Assembly: GCA_031180665.1 (NCBI GenBank)
Contig: JAPSLP010000008.1
Span: forward strand, 62,001 to 126,000
DNA from: Cupriavidus sp.
GTDB lineage: Bacteria; Pseudomonadota; Gammaproteobacteria; Burkholderiales; Burkholderiaceae
Reading direction: 5' to 3'
DNA length: 64,000 nucleotides
How positions within the stretch are numbered: the stretch's first letter is position 1; each line of letters begins with the position of its first letter. Position numbers and translations under genes: made by a program. This document shows positions 45,227-53,390 of the stretch, piece after piece. A model generated the notes under the pieces. That model was not told the DNA's origin. It ran no database searches and was given only the letters and a program-made list of their open reading frames with translations.

Positions 45227-46144
45227 ATGCTGATGATCGATTCCCAGGCAGTGCGCGCCTATCTGCTGGACCTGCAAGACCGCATCACGGATGCCGTCGC
45301 CGCCATCGACGGGCAGCCGTTCGCCACCGATGCCTGGGAAAAACCGCCCACCGAGCGCCTGCGCGGCAGCGGCCGCACCCGCATCCTCGAAGGCGGCGCG
45401 GTGATGGAGCGGGCCGGCGTCGGCTTCTCGCACGTGCGCGGCGACGCGCTGCCGCCCTCGGCCAGCGCCAACCGGCCCGAACTGGCCGGGCGCGGCTTCG
45501 AGGCGATGGGCGTCTCGCTGGTGTTCCATCCGCGCAATCCCTACGTGCCCACGGTCCATATGAACGTGCGCTGCTTCCTGGCGGTGAAGGAAGGCGCCGA
45601 GCCCGTATGGTGGTTCGGCGGCGGCATGGACCTGACGCCGTACTACGGCAATGCCGACGACTGCCGGCATTTCCACGCCACCTGCAAGAGCGCACTCGAT
45701 CCGTTCGGCGCCGAGCTCTATCCGCGCTTCAAGCGCTGGTGCGACGAGTACTTCTTCCTGAAGCATCGCGGCGAGGCGCGCGGCGTCGGCGGCGTGTTCT
45801 TCGACGACTTCTCCGCGCTCGGCTTCGACGACAGCTTCGCCATGATGCGTGCGGTCGGCGACGGCTTCCTGGACGCCTACCTGCCGATCCTGCAGGCGCG
45901 CAAGGACATCCCCTACGGTCCGCGCGAACGCGACTTCCAGGCCTATCGCCGCGGCCGCTATGTCGAATTCAACCTGGTGTTCGACCGCGGCACGCTGTTC
46001 GGCCTGCAATCGGGCGGCCGCACCGAATCGATTCTGATGTCGATGCCGCCGCAGGCCGCCTGGCGGTACGACTGGCAGCCCGAACCGGGCAGCGCCGAAG
46101 CGGCGCTGTACACCGACTTCCTGCCGGCGCGCGACTGGGTCTGA
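45227..46144 (+). CDS. hemF: Oxygen-dependent coproporphyrinogen III oxidase
   Basis: Aerobic decarboxylation of coproporphyrinogen III to protoporphyrinogen IX in haem synthesis. The 305-residue protein has [12 protein letters not shown] (near 105-117), [14 protein letters not shown], and [22 protein letters not shown] with FDDF following, all family hallmarks. Start choice is between ATG 45227 and 45233; the GTG at 45179 lies upstream of the -10-like TACAAT. HemW at 6880 acts in haem delivery, not this step. Confidence 0.95.
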   Translation: MLMIDSQAVRAYLLDLQDRITDAVAAIDGQPFATDAWEKPPTERLRGSGRTRILEGGAVMERAGVGFSHVRGDALPPSASANRPELAGRGFEAMGVSLVFHPRNPYVPTVHMNVRCFLAVKEGAEPVWWFGGGMDLTPYYGNADDCRHFHATCKSALDPFGAELYPRFKRWCDEYFFLKHRGEARGVGGVFFDDFSALGFDDSFAMMRAVGDGFLDAYLPILQARKDIPYGPRERDFQAYRRGRYVEFNLVFDRGTLFGLQSGGRTESILMSMPPQAAWRYDWQPEPGSAEAALYTDFLPARDWV

Positions 46145-46153
46145 ACCTTACCG

Positions 46154-46888
46154 ATGAACACCACCGCCCCCGCCGCCAGCGCGCCGATCCGGCCGGCTCA
46201 GGCCGACGAGCCGGATCCCGCCCGGCACGGCCGCCCCTACCGCCTCGGCATCCTGGGCGGCACCTTCGATCCGCCCCATGTCGGCCACCTGGCCCTGGCA
46301 CGGCTGTGCATCGACCATCTGCAGCTGGACGAGCTGCTGTGGATTCCCACCGGCCAGTCGTGGCAGAAGGGCAACGACGTGACGCCGGCCGCCGACCGGC
46401 TGGCGATGACCGAGCTCGCGGCCGCGGCGCTGGCCGACGCGCCGGCGCGGGTCCACACCAGCCGCATGGAGGTCGATCGCGCCGGTCCCAGCTACACCAT
46501 CGATACGGTGCGCCAGCTGCGCGAGCAGGTCGGCCCCGCGGCCTCGCTGGCCTGGCTGATGGGCGCCGACCAATTGCTGCGCCTGCACACCTGGCATGGC
46601 TGGGAAGATCTGTTGGGCTACGTCCACCTGTGCGTCGCGACCCGGCCCGGCTTCGCGCTGGACCAGCTCGACGGCCCGGTGCGCGACGCGCTGGCCCAGC
46701 GCCGCGCCGACGCGCACCTGATACAATCCACGCCCTCCGGCCGGATGTGGATCGACCAGACGCTCGCCGTCGACCTCTCCTCCACCGCCCTGCGCCAGCG
46801 CCTCGCCGCCGGCCAGCGCGCGGATGACCAACTCCCCCCGGGCGTGGCACACTACATCGCCACCCACGGACTCTATCGCCAGGACTGA
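46154..46888 (+). CDS. nadD: Nicotinate-nucleotide adenylyltransferase
   Basis: Forms deamido-NAD from nicotinate mononucleotide and ATP. The 244-residue protein has the nucleotidyltransferase motif GGTFDPPHVGHLALA at about 35-49 and the late SSTALRQRL. About 28 Ala/Pro-rich residues precede the core. It starts 9 bases after hemF, so it is probably in the same transcript. It is followed by rsfS in the common nadD-rsfS-rlmH order. Confidence 0.95.
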   Translation: MNTTAPAASAPIRPAQADEPDPARHGRPYRLGILGGTFDPPHVGHLALARLCIDHLQLDELLWIPTGQSWQKGNDVTPAADRLAMTELAAAALADAPARVHTSRMEVDRAGPSYTIDTVRQLREQVGPAASLAWLMGADQLLRLHTWHGWEDLLGYVHLCVATRPGFALDQLDGPVRDALAQRRADAHLIQSTPSGRMWIDQTLAVDLSSTALRQRLAAGQRADDQLPPGVAHYIATHGLYRQD

Positions 46889-46988
46889 GCAGGACCGTGG
46901 AACCGGGCCGGCCCTTAGCACTGGCCCGGGACGCGGCCACGGCCACCGATCCCTCGCTGACAAAATACAAGGGCACCACCAAGGCACC

Positions 46989-47795
46989 ATGGATATTCGC
47001 AAACTGCAACGCGCCATCGTCGATGGCCTCGAGGACGTCAAGGCACAGGACATCAAGGTGTTCGACACCACGCACCTGACCGAACTGTTCGACCGCGTGG
47101 TGATCGCCAGCGGCACCTCGAACCGGCAGACCAAGGCGCTGGCCGCCTCGGTACGCGACACCGTCAAGGAAGCCGGCGGCCACATCGTCGCGGTGGAAGG
47201 CATGGAGACCGGCGAATGGGTGCTGGTCGACTGCGGCGACGCGGTGGTGCATATCCTGCAGCCGCAGCTGCGCCAGTACTACAACCTGGAAGAGATCTGG
47301 GGCGACAAGCCGGTGCGGATCAAGCTGGGCACCGCCAAGGGGCTGGCCAAGGCCAGCGAGCCGATGGACGACGAGGACGCCGAAGAGAAGGCACCGCGCG
47401 CCCGCGCCACGCGCCGTGCCGTCGGCGAACGCCCGGCACTGGCCCGTCTGCCCGAAGGCATGAAGGAGCCGTCGCCGCCGATGGGTCACGAGGACACCGA
47501 TCCGGACGCGATCGCCACGCAGCGCAAGCCGGTCGCGCGTCCCCGCACCACCAGCAGCAGCGGCGCCGCGCCGGCGCGCAAGGCTGCGGCCCGCACGGGT
47601 ACCGGCGGCGGTACCGGCGGCGCCCGCAAGGCCGCGACCAAGACCGCCGCCAAGACTGCCAGCAAGACCGCCACCAAGACGGCGGCCAAGACGGGAGCCG
47701 GCACCGGTACCCGTACCGCGGCCAGGACCACCGCCACGCGCAGCGCCGCCGCCAAGACCGCGGCACCGCGCAAGCGCGCCACCCGCTCGGCCTGA
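46989..47795 (+). CDS. rsfS: Ribosome silencing factor RsfS with a long H1-like C-terminal tail
   Basis: RsfS binds ribosomal protein L14 (uL14) and blocks subunit joining in slow growth. Residues 1-114 are the complete conserved domain ([45 protein letters not shown]-like stretch at 68-84, [14 protein letters not shown]). The usual protein is 105-130 residues; this one is 268. The extra 150 residues start with an acidic patch (125-133), then become disordered. From about 197 they are Lys/Ala/Thr/Arg-rich with KTA/KTAAKT repeats, like histone H1-type bacterial tails. There is no stop or frameshift between the parts. The ATG at 46989 gives the normal N-terminus. Confidence 0.93.
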   Translation: MDIRKLQRAIVDGLEDVKAQDIKVFDTTHLTELFDRVVIASGTSNRQTKALAASVRDTVKEAGGHIVAVEGMETGEWVLVDCGDAVVHILQPQLRQYYNLEEIWGDKPVRIKLGTAKGLAKASEPMDDEDAEEKAPRARATRRAVGERPALARLPEGMKEPSPPMGHEDTDPDAIATQRKPVARPRTTSSSGAAPARKAAARTGTGGGTGGARKAATKTAAKTASKTATKTAAKTGAGTGTRTAARTTATRSAAAKTAAPRKRATRSA

Positions 47796-47826
47796 GCCGG
47801 GCCCGCTACCGCAGCAGCGCGTCGCC

Positions 47827-48297
47827 GTGCAGTTGCTGATCGTCGCGGTCGGACACAAGATGCCGGCCTGGATCGAGGCCGGCTTCGCCGCGTATGCCAA
47901 GCGCATGCCGCCGGAGCTGCGCATCGTGCTGCGCGAGATCAAGCCCGAGGCGCGCACCGCCAGCAATAACGCCGCGACCGTGATGCAGCGCGAGGCCGCG
48001 CGCATCGAGGCCGCGCTGCCGCGCCAGTGCCGCATCGTCGCGCTGGACGAACGCGGCCGCGACCTGACCACGATGCAGCTCGCCGAGCAGCTGACCGGCT
48101 GGCAGCGCGAGGGCGGCGACGTCGCCTTCCTGATCGGCGGTGCGGACGGGCTCGACCCGGCGCTGAAGGCGCGCGCGCAAACGCTGCTGCGGCTCTCCAG
48201 CCTGACCCTGCCGCATGGCATGGTGCGCGTGCTGCTGGCCGAGCAGTTGTACCGCGCCTGGACCGTCACGCAGAACCACCCTTACCATCGGGTCTGA
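47827..48297 (+). CDS. rlmH: 23S rRNA (pseudouridine1915-N3)-methyltransferase
   Basis: A 156-residue SPOUT methyltransferase that modifies helix 69 of 23S rRNA in assembled 70S ribosomes. It starts at GTG with [25 protein letters not shown]. The SAM knot residues [11 protein letters not shown] and the C-terminal [20 protein letters not shown] and HPYHRV are characteristic. It follows rsfS by 31 bases, an old and conserved pairing of ribosome factors. Confidence 0.96.
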   Translation: MQLLIVAVGHKMPAWIEAGFAAYAKRMPPELRIVLREIKPEARTASNNAATVMQREAARIEAALPRQCRIVALDERGRDLTTMQLAEQLTGWQREGGDVAFLIGGADGLDPALKARAQTLLRLSSLTLPHGMVRVLLAEQLYRAWTVTQNHPYHRV

Positions 48298-48367
48298 TCT
48301 GCGCTCGCCCGGTTTCGACCGTCGTCCCACCCTTGTTCCTGAGCGCGCCCGCCGCGCCCGTGCCACC

Positions 48368-48973
48368 GTGCTCCACGACGTCCTCTACCTCGCCTCCCAA
48401 AGCCCCCGCCGCCGCGAGCTGCTGACCCAGCTGGGCGTGTCCTACCAGCTGCTGCTGCCCGACGACGACGAAGACGCCGAGGCGCTCGAAGCGGTGCTGC
48501 CCGGCGAGACGCCGGACGACTACGTGCAGCGCGTGTGCGCACTGAAGGCCGAGGCCGCGCTGCGCCGCCGCGAGCGCCGTGCACTGCCCGACGCGCCGAT
48601 CCTGACCTCCGACACCACGGTCTGCCTGGACGGCCGCATCCTGGGCAAGCCCGAGCATGCCGACGACGCCGCGGCAATGCTGGCGGCGCTGTCCGGCACC
48701 ACGCATCGCGTGCTGACCGCGGTGACCGTGGTCTCGACCCTCGGCGCGCACCATGCGCTGTCGATCTCCGAGGTCACCTTCCGTGCGATGCGCGAGGACG
48801 AGATCGCGCGCTACGTGGCCAGCGGCGAGCCGCTCGGCAAGGCCGGGGCGTATGGCATCCAGGGCCGCGCCGCCGAGTTCGTGCAGCGGATCGCCGGGAG
48901 CTATTCGGGTATCATGGGCCTGCCCTTGTTCGAGACGGCAGCGCTGTTGCGACAGGCCGGTCTGCGCTTCTGA
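48368..48973 (+). CDS. maf: Maf family nucleotide pyrophosphatase (dTTP/UTP type likely)
   Basis: A 201-residue house-cleaning nucleotide pyrophosphatase. [12 protein letters not shown] near residues 6-17 is the Maf signature. The catalytic [10 protein letters not shown] (near 77-86) and the [16 protein letters not shown] block complete the fold; the GIQG wording favours the YhdE dTTPase/UTPase group. The GTG at 48368 is chosen because the family begins about five residues before SQSP. It is 70 bases from rlmH. Confidence 0.92.
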   Translation: MLHDVLYLASQSPRRRELLTQLGVSYQLLLPDDDEDAEALEAVLPGETPDDYVQRVCALKAEAALRRRERRALPDAPILTSDTTVCLDGRILGKPEHADDAAAMLAALSGTTHRVLTAVTVVSTLGAHHALSISEVTFRAMREDEIARYVASGEPLGKAGAYGIQGRAAEFVQRIAGSYSGIMGLPLFETAALLRQAGLRF

Positions 48974-49110
48974 AGCGCACCGCCGCGCAAAGCCGATCAT
49001 GCCGCCGCCTGGCCCCGCCCACGGCGCCGCCCGGCATTCAGGGGACCAACCTGCTCCGCGACGGACGACCGTCGACGGAGCCAGCCAGCCGGCGACGGAT
49101 CGCACACAAC

Positions 49111-50574
49111 ATGACCGAAGACATCCTCGTCAATATCACCCCGCAGGAAACGCGCGTGGCCATCGTGCAGCAGGCCGCGGTACAGGAGCTTCATGTCGAG
49201 CGCACGCTGACACGCGGGCTGGTCGGCAATATCTATCTGGGCAAGGTGGTACGCGTGCTGCCCGGCATGCAATCGGCCTTCATCGACATCGGGCTGGAGC
49301 GGGCCGCCTTTCTGCACGTCGCCGATATCTGGCATCGGCGCGAACCGGACCGCAACGGCAGCACGCAACTGGCGATCGAGAAAACGCTGTTCGAAGGCCA
49401 GGCGCTGATGGTGCAGGTGATCAAGGACCCGATCGGCACTAAAGGCGCGCGGCTCTCGACCCAGGTCAGCATCGCCGGACGCACGCTGGTCTATCTGCCG
49501 CAGGATCCCCATATCGGCATCTCGCAGCGGATCGAAGGCGAGGTCGATCGCGAGGCGCTGCGGGCCCGCGTGCAGGGGCTGGTGCCCGAAGAGGAACGCG
49601 GCGGCTTCATCGTGCGCACCATTGCCGAGGAGGCCACCGACGAGGAGCTGGGCAACGACATCGCCTACCTGCGCAAGATCTGGGGCGCGATCCGGCTCAA
49701 CGCCACCACGCTGCCGGCGCCCAGCCTGCTGTACCAGGATCTGAGCCTGGCCCAGCGCGTGCTGCGCGACTTCGTCAACGACGCCACCGGCGTGATCCAG
49801 GTCGATTCGCGCGAGAACTACCAGAAGCTGGTCGAGTTCGCGCAGGAATACACGCCGGCGGTGCTGTCTCGACTGTCGCACTACACCGGCGAGCGGCCCA
49901 TCTTCGACCTGTTCAATATCGACGCCGAAATCGAGCGCGCGCTGTCGCGGCGCGTCGACCTGAAGTCCGGCGGGTATCTGATGATCGACCAGACCGAGGC
50001 GATGACGACGATCGACGTCAACACCGGCGGCTATGTCGGCGCGCGCAATTTCGACGACACGATCTTCAAGACCAACCTGGAGGCGGCGCACACGATCGCG
50101 CGCCAGCTGCGCCTGCGCAATCTGGGCGGCATCATCATCATCGACTTCATCGACATGGAGAACGCGGAGCACCGCGACGCGGTGCTGTCGGAACTGAAGC
50201 GTGCGCTTGCGCGCGACCGTACCCGCATCACCGTCAACGGTTTCTCGCAGTTGGGCCTGGTCGAAATGACGCGCAAGCGCACGCGCGAATCGCTGGCGCA
50301 CGTGCTGTGCGAGCAGTGCCCGGTGTGCCAGGGCAAGGGCCAGGTCAAGACGCCGCGCACGGTCTGCTACGAGATCCTGCGCGAGATCATGCGGGAGTCG
50401 CGGCAGTTCAATCCGCGCGAGTTCCGCATCCTGGCCTCGCAGGAGGTGATCGACCTCTTCCTCGAAGAGGAAAGCCAGCATATGGCGATGCTGGGCGACT
50501 TCATTGGCAAGCCAATTTCGCTGCAGGTCGAATCGACCTTCCATCAGGAGCAGTACGACATCATCCTGATGTAA
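49111..50574 (+). CDS. rng: Ribonuclease G
   Basis: Endoribonuclease that matures 16S rRNA 5' ends and degrades mRNA. The 487-residue protein contains the S1 domain (about 37-120), the 5'-sensor/RNase H-like region, and catalytic Asp302 (TIDVNTGGYVG) and Asp345 (IIIIDFIDME), aligned with RNase E Asp303/Asp346. Cys400-EQ-Cys403 is the zinc link. It lacks the long C-terminal scaffold of RNase E, hence RNase G. It ends the yebC-to-rng block. Confidence 0.95.
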   Translation: MTEDILVNITPQETRVAIVQQAAVQELHVERTLTRGLVGNIYLGKVVRVLPGMQSAFIDIGLERAAFLHVADIWHRREPDRNGSTQLAIEKTLFEGQALMVQVIKDPIGTKGARLSTQVSIAGRTLVYLPQDPHIGISQRIEGEVDREALRARVQGLVPEEERGGFIVRTIAEEATDEELGNDIAYLRKIWGAIRLNATTLPAPSLLYQDLSLAQRVLRDFVNDATGVIQVDSRENYQKLVEFAQEYTPAVLSRLSHYTGERPIFDLFNIDAEIERALSRRVDLKSGGYLMIDQTEAMTTIDVNTGGYVGARNFDDTIFKTNLEAAHTIARQLRLRNLGGIIIIDFIDMENAEHRDAVLSELKRALARDRTRITVNGFSQLGLVEMTRKRTRESLAHVLCEQCPVCQGKGQVKTPRTVCYEILREIMRESRQFNPREFRILASQEVIDLFLEEESQHMAMLGDFIGKPISLQVESTFHQEQYDIILM

Positions 50575-50627
50575 GGGCCCTGCCGCCGCCGGCCGTGGGC
50601 TCGGGGGAAGAGACAGCCGGCAAGGCC

Positions 50628-50711
50628 GTTATTCGCGCCGTTACTTGCGCCGTCACATGCGCCAACACTTATGCCATCACTTACGCGATGACTGGCGCCA
50701 TATTATTCGGC
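50628..50711. repeat. Degenerate 12-nt tandem repeat (six to seven units) after rng
   Basis: Successive 12-base units read GTTATTCGCGCC, GTTACTTGCGCC, GTCACATGCGCC, AACACTTATGCC, ATCACTTACGCG, ATGACTGGCGCC, then ATATTATTCGGC. Period and the CAC/TAC...GCC pattern are held while individual bases drift. It fills most of the 128-base gap between rng and the convergent small gene and reaches into that gene's stop region. Confidence 0.7.
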
Positions 50712-51191
50712 ACGACCGCCAGCCTCATGGCGAGCGTCTTCGCGCAGCTGCATGGATTTGGCGATCAGCCCGGCCACCACAGTGCCGCCAATCACTACGC
50801 CGGCCAGGATCATCGCCGGGATCAGCCCTCCGCTCAAGGCCATCACCGCCGTACCCACGATCGTCCCTGAGACACCGACCGCGATCATCGTGCGTTGTGG
50901 CATGCGGCCCGCAATGCGCCGTGCCTGCCGAACCAGCGGCGACAGCGCTTTGTGCAGACTGGCTGCAAGCCGCCCTGCTGCCTTTGAGGGCGCGGCCGAC
51001 GGCGACGCCGCTTGATTCTGATGATGCTGGGGCGCGTGGACGTTCGCGTCCGCCGACCGCAGCCGGCATCGCTCGCCCCAACCGAGGCTGCCTGCGCCGG
51101 CAGTGGTTTGCGCCGACGTCGTCGGGCCCGCTGGCACACTTGTCTGCGATACGTGAGCGGAAGTGCCGCTGGTACGGGAGGTGTATGGCAT
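50703..51191 (-). CDS. Hypothetical protein: Ser/Thr-rich N-terminus, glycine-rich membrane C-terminus
   Basis: A 162-residue predicted protein of unknown family. Residues 1-35 are rich in Ser, Thr, Ala and Gly and almost uncharged (MPYTSRTSGTSAHVSQTSVP start). The middle is basic and Gln/His/Ala-rich. Residues about 104-146 form a long glycine-spaced hydrophobic segment (VGVSGTIVGTAVMALSGG, then AMILAGVVIGGTVVAGLIA), probably two helices. A GGAAAG site precedes the ATG at 51191. It is not a Sec signal at the N-terminus. Type III-secreted proteins often start this way, but there is no secretion gene nearby. Whether it is expressed is uncertain. Confidence 0.5.
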   Translation of the reverse strand: MPYTSRTSGTSAHVSQTSVPAGPTTSAQTTAGAGSLGWGERCRLRSADANVHAPQHHQNQAASPSAAPSKAAGRLAASLHKALSPLVRQARRIAGRMPQRTMIAVGVSGTIVGTAVMALSGGLIPAMILAGVVIGGTVVAGLIAKSMQLREDARHEAGGRAE

Positions 51192-51525
51192 GTTGACTTT
51201 CCAGGTAAAACTTGTTCTGAGGTGATTTAGCCAGACCGCCGATCGCCGGGATACACCAGGAGAGATCGCGTTCATTGCCTATCGGAGGCACGCTCAGCCT
51301 GTCTGGGCGCACGGTTCGTCCGCCGCGGCACGCAGCTTCGCAGCATGTCCGCGTCATTGCTTTCGCAAATACCCAGCCGTATGGAAATTCGGAAACGATC
51401 CGCCCATTGACGTGGCGCACCGTCGCCGCGGCGCTCAGGGTCAGACCGCATGACCATTGCCGCGCGATCCGCTATAACAAATGAGAAGGCGCACGCCCCA
51501 GGGGGCGCGGCAGTGGGAGCGGACG
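51192..51525. other. 334-base intergenic region, lower GC
   Basis: This divergent gap between the hypothetical gene and a lipoprotein gene is visibly less GC-rich than its surroundings. No gene is supported in it. It contains AT-rich strings such as TAAAACTTGTTCTG (51206-51219) and CGCTATAACAAATG (51471-51484). The latter could supply a TATAAC -10 for the lipoprotein gene. Confidence 0.45.
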
Positions 51526-52080
51526 ATGACAGGCAGGAAAGACGAAACGGCGGGGCGGCCGAGGGCGCGGCGGACCGCGCCGTGGACAAGCCTGCTGCTT
51601 GCAGGACTATGCGCGTTGCCGGGCTGTACGCCCGTGCAGGAATTGGCGAAACGGGCTCCGTCGTTGCCGCCCGCTGCGCCCGAACGCCAGGTCACACCCG
51701 CCCCTCCGCCACCGATTCCCTCGCGCGTGATCGAGCTCGCCGGCTATTGCAGCCGCACCGAGGACGACGGCTTTCGCGAAGAGGCGCGCATGCGCGTGAT
51801 CGCCAACGAAGTGCAGGCGCTGAACTGGAAGCTGTGGGTGTCGCGGCGCCGCGGCTCGTGCGCCTTCGATCTGAGCGAGTTCAGGCAGGTTCAGAAAGCC
51901 CCGCACATCGAATTGCTGGCGCGCGACGACAGCGGCTGCAAGCTGATGGTCTGGCAGGACCCGCGGCGCGTCACGCTGGCCCATGCCAATTGCCAGAAGC
52001 GTTGCACGCCGGGGATCTACGAGGAAGCGTGGCCGGTGATGTTCGACCCGGGCAGCGGCATGTGCGCGCAGGTCAAGTAG
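51526..52080 (+). CDS. Hypothetical lipoprotein
   Basis: A 184-residue envelope protein. A basic N-terminus (RKDETAGRPRARRT) is followed by the hydrophobic SLLLAGLCALPGC lipobox, with lipidated Cys near residue 34. A Pro-rich linker (PAPPPPIP) follows. The globular part (about 70-184) has four or more cysteines (CSRT, SCAFD, GCKLMVW, NCQKRC, MCAQ), suggesting disulfides. No family recognised. A GGGAGCGG site lies before the ATG; the in-frame ATG at 51481 has none. Confidence 0.7.
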   Translation: MTGRKDETAGRPRARRTAPWTSLLLAGLCALPGCTPVQELAKRAPSLPPAAPERQVTPAPPPPIPSRVIELAGYCSRTEDDGFREEARMRVIANEVQALNWKLWVSRRRGSCAFDLSEFRQVQKAPHIELLARDDSGCKLMVWQDPRRVTLAHANCQKRCTPGIYEEAWPVMFDPGSGMCAQVK

Positions 52081-52143
52081 ACCGGCCGCGCCACGCCGCC
52101 CGCGCCAACGCACGAGGCCGGCGAGCGGGCCGGCGCCGGGCCT

Positions 52144-52521
52144 TCAGCCGCGCTTGACCCAGACCACCAGGCCGCCCGCGATGCCGAGCGTGCGGCGATC
52201 CGGACGGTAGTCCATGGTGCCGGGAAACTGCTGCGCGTCGCGCTGGCCGATGCGCCATGCGCAGCCGTCCAGCAGCGCAATCGCCTCGGCCTCGGGCTTG
52301 CCGACCAGTGCGTCGTCAGCCAGCTTGTCGGCGGCGCAGCCTTGCGGCGTGGCGGCGCCTCCCATCGGCGGCGGCGGCGGGCCGGGCGGCGGTTCAGTGG
52401 CGCAGGCCGCGAGCACGGTGACGCCGGTGGCGGCGCAAGCCAGCCGGCCCATGCCGTTCAGGCGAGGAAGCAGGCGCGAAAGCCACGAGGAAAGAAACGA
52501 TCGGTCGACGATCCTTGGCAT
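52144..52521 (-). CDS. I78-family peptidase-inhibitor-like lipoprotein
   Basis: A 125-residue lipoprotein. The signal segment (CAATGVTVLAAC) gives a lipidated Cys at about 40, followed by a Pro-rich linker. The C-terminal 65 residues match the inhibitor I78 pattern (CAADKLADDALVGKPEAEA, then DYRPDRRTLGIAGG and VVWVKRG). The family inhibits subtilisin-like serine proteases; no protease gene is adjacent. An AAGGAG site precedes the ATG. It is convergent with the lipoprotein at 51526. Confidence 0.75.
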   Translation of the reverse strand: MPRIVDRSFLSSWLSRLLPRLNGMGRLACAATGVTVLAACATEPPPGPPPPPMGGAATPQGCAADKLADDALVGKPEAEAIALLDGCAWRIGQRDAQQFPGTMDYRPDRRTLGIAGGLVVWVKRG

Positions 52522-52593
52522 GCAATCTCCTTGCAGGTCGGGGCGGACAGCCTCTGCCGTCCGCAGGCGAGATCGGCCGGTCCCGGGGCCGGA

Positions 52594-53244
52594 TCAGGGC
52601 TTGGTCCTCGGCACACGTCCCATCAGGAAGAACTCGTCGTTGGGACGCATGCCGATGGTGTTGGCCATCCGGTTGGACAGGCCGAAAAAGGCGGTGATGG
52701 CGGCGATATCCCAGGCGTCCTCGTCGGAGAAGCCGTGCGGGCGCAGCGCGTCGAAGTCGGCTTCGTCGATCTCGTGCGAAGCCTGGCAGACCTTCATGGC
52801 GAAATCGAGCATCGCGCGCTGGCGCGGCGGCAGGTCGGCCTTGCGATAGTTGACCGCGACCTGGTCGGCCAGCAGCGGCTTCTTCTCGTAGATGCGCAGG
52901 ATGGCGCCGTGCGCGACCACGCAATAGAGGCACTGGTTGACGCCGGAAGTGGCGACCACGATCATCTCGCGCTCGCCCTTGGTCAGCCCGCCCTCCTTGT
53001 CCATCAGCGCATCGTGATAGGCGAAGAAGGCGCGGAACTCGGCCGGCCGGTGCGCCAGCGCGAGAAAGACGTTGGGCACGAAGCCGGCCTTCTCCTGCAC
53101 CGCCAGGATCCGTTCGCGGATATCGTGCGGAACCTGCTCCAGCGTGGGCACGGGATAGCGGCTGATCGGCCTGCTCTGGACACTGCCGTCGGACTTGCCT
53201 GCTGCCGCATTCGACGCGGCACGGCCTTGCTGCGATTCGCTCAT
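52594..53244 (-). CDS. Peroxidase-related enzyme (AhpD/carboxymuconolactone decarboxylase-like)
   Basis: A 216-residue all-helical protein. NQCLYCVVAHGAILR contains the CxxC-x3-His motif of AhpD-type peroxidases. ALMDKEGGLTKGEREMIVVATSG precedes it, and NRMANTIGMRPNDEFFLMGR near the C-terminus is typical of the uncharacterised peroxidase-related branch. About 35 low-complexity residues lead in. It probably reduces peroxides or relays electrons to a peroxiredoxin. A GAGGAGA site precedes the ATG. It lies alone between the I78 gene and msbA. Confidence 0.85.
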   Translation of the reverse strand: MSESQQGRAASNAAAGKSDGSVQSRPISRYPVPTLEQVPHDIRERILAVQEKAGFVPNVFLALAHRPAEFRAFFAYHDALMDKEGGLTKGEREMIVVATSGVNQCLYCVVAHGAILRIYEKKPLLADQVAVNYRKADLPPRQRAMLDFAMKVCQASHEIDEADFDALRPHGFSDEDAWDIAAITAFFGLSNRMANTIGMRPNDEFFLMGRVPRTKP

Positions 53245-53390
53245 CGTGGTCTCCTCGGGTGGTTCCGGTTGATCCGTCTGCCGGCATGGCCGTCGCGCGG
53301 CGCGCGAGGCTGGCGACAGTATCGGCCAGCCTCGGCGCCACGCCAAGCCAAGCCAAGCCGTGCCGGCCCGCACCGCACCGCGCGGCCCGC

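Noticed and set aside
43781-46009. 742-codon open frame opposite purD and hemF
   Set aside because: Both purD and hemF are complete and well conserved on the plus strand; this frame is compositional.
46989-47795. Frameshift fusing rsfS to a separate histone-like gene
   Set aside because: No second start, SD or gap is visible, and the transition through an acidic linker is in one frame with uniform codon use; a natural extension is simpler.
50645-51196. 183-codon plus-strand frame opposite the hypothetical gene
   Set aside because: Rich in Arg/Pro/Leu without structure. The minus-strand frame has a plausible start, SD and coherent hydrophobic helices.
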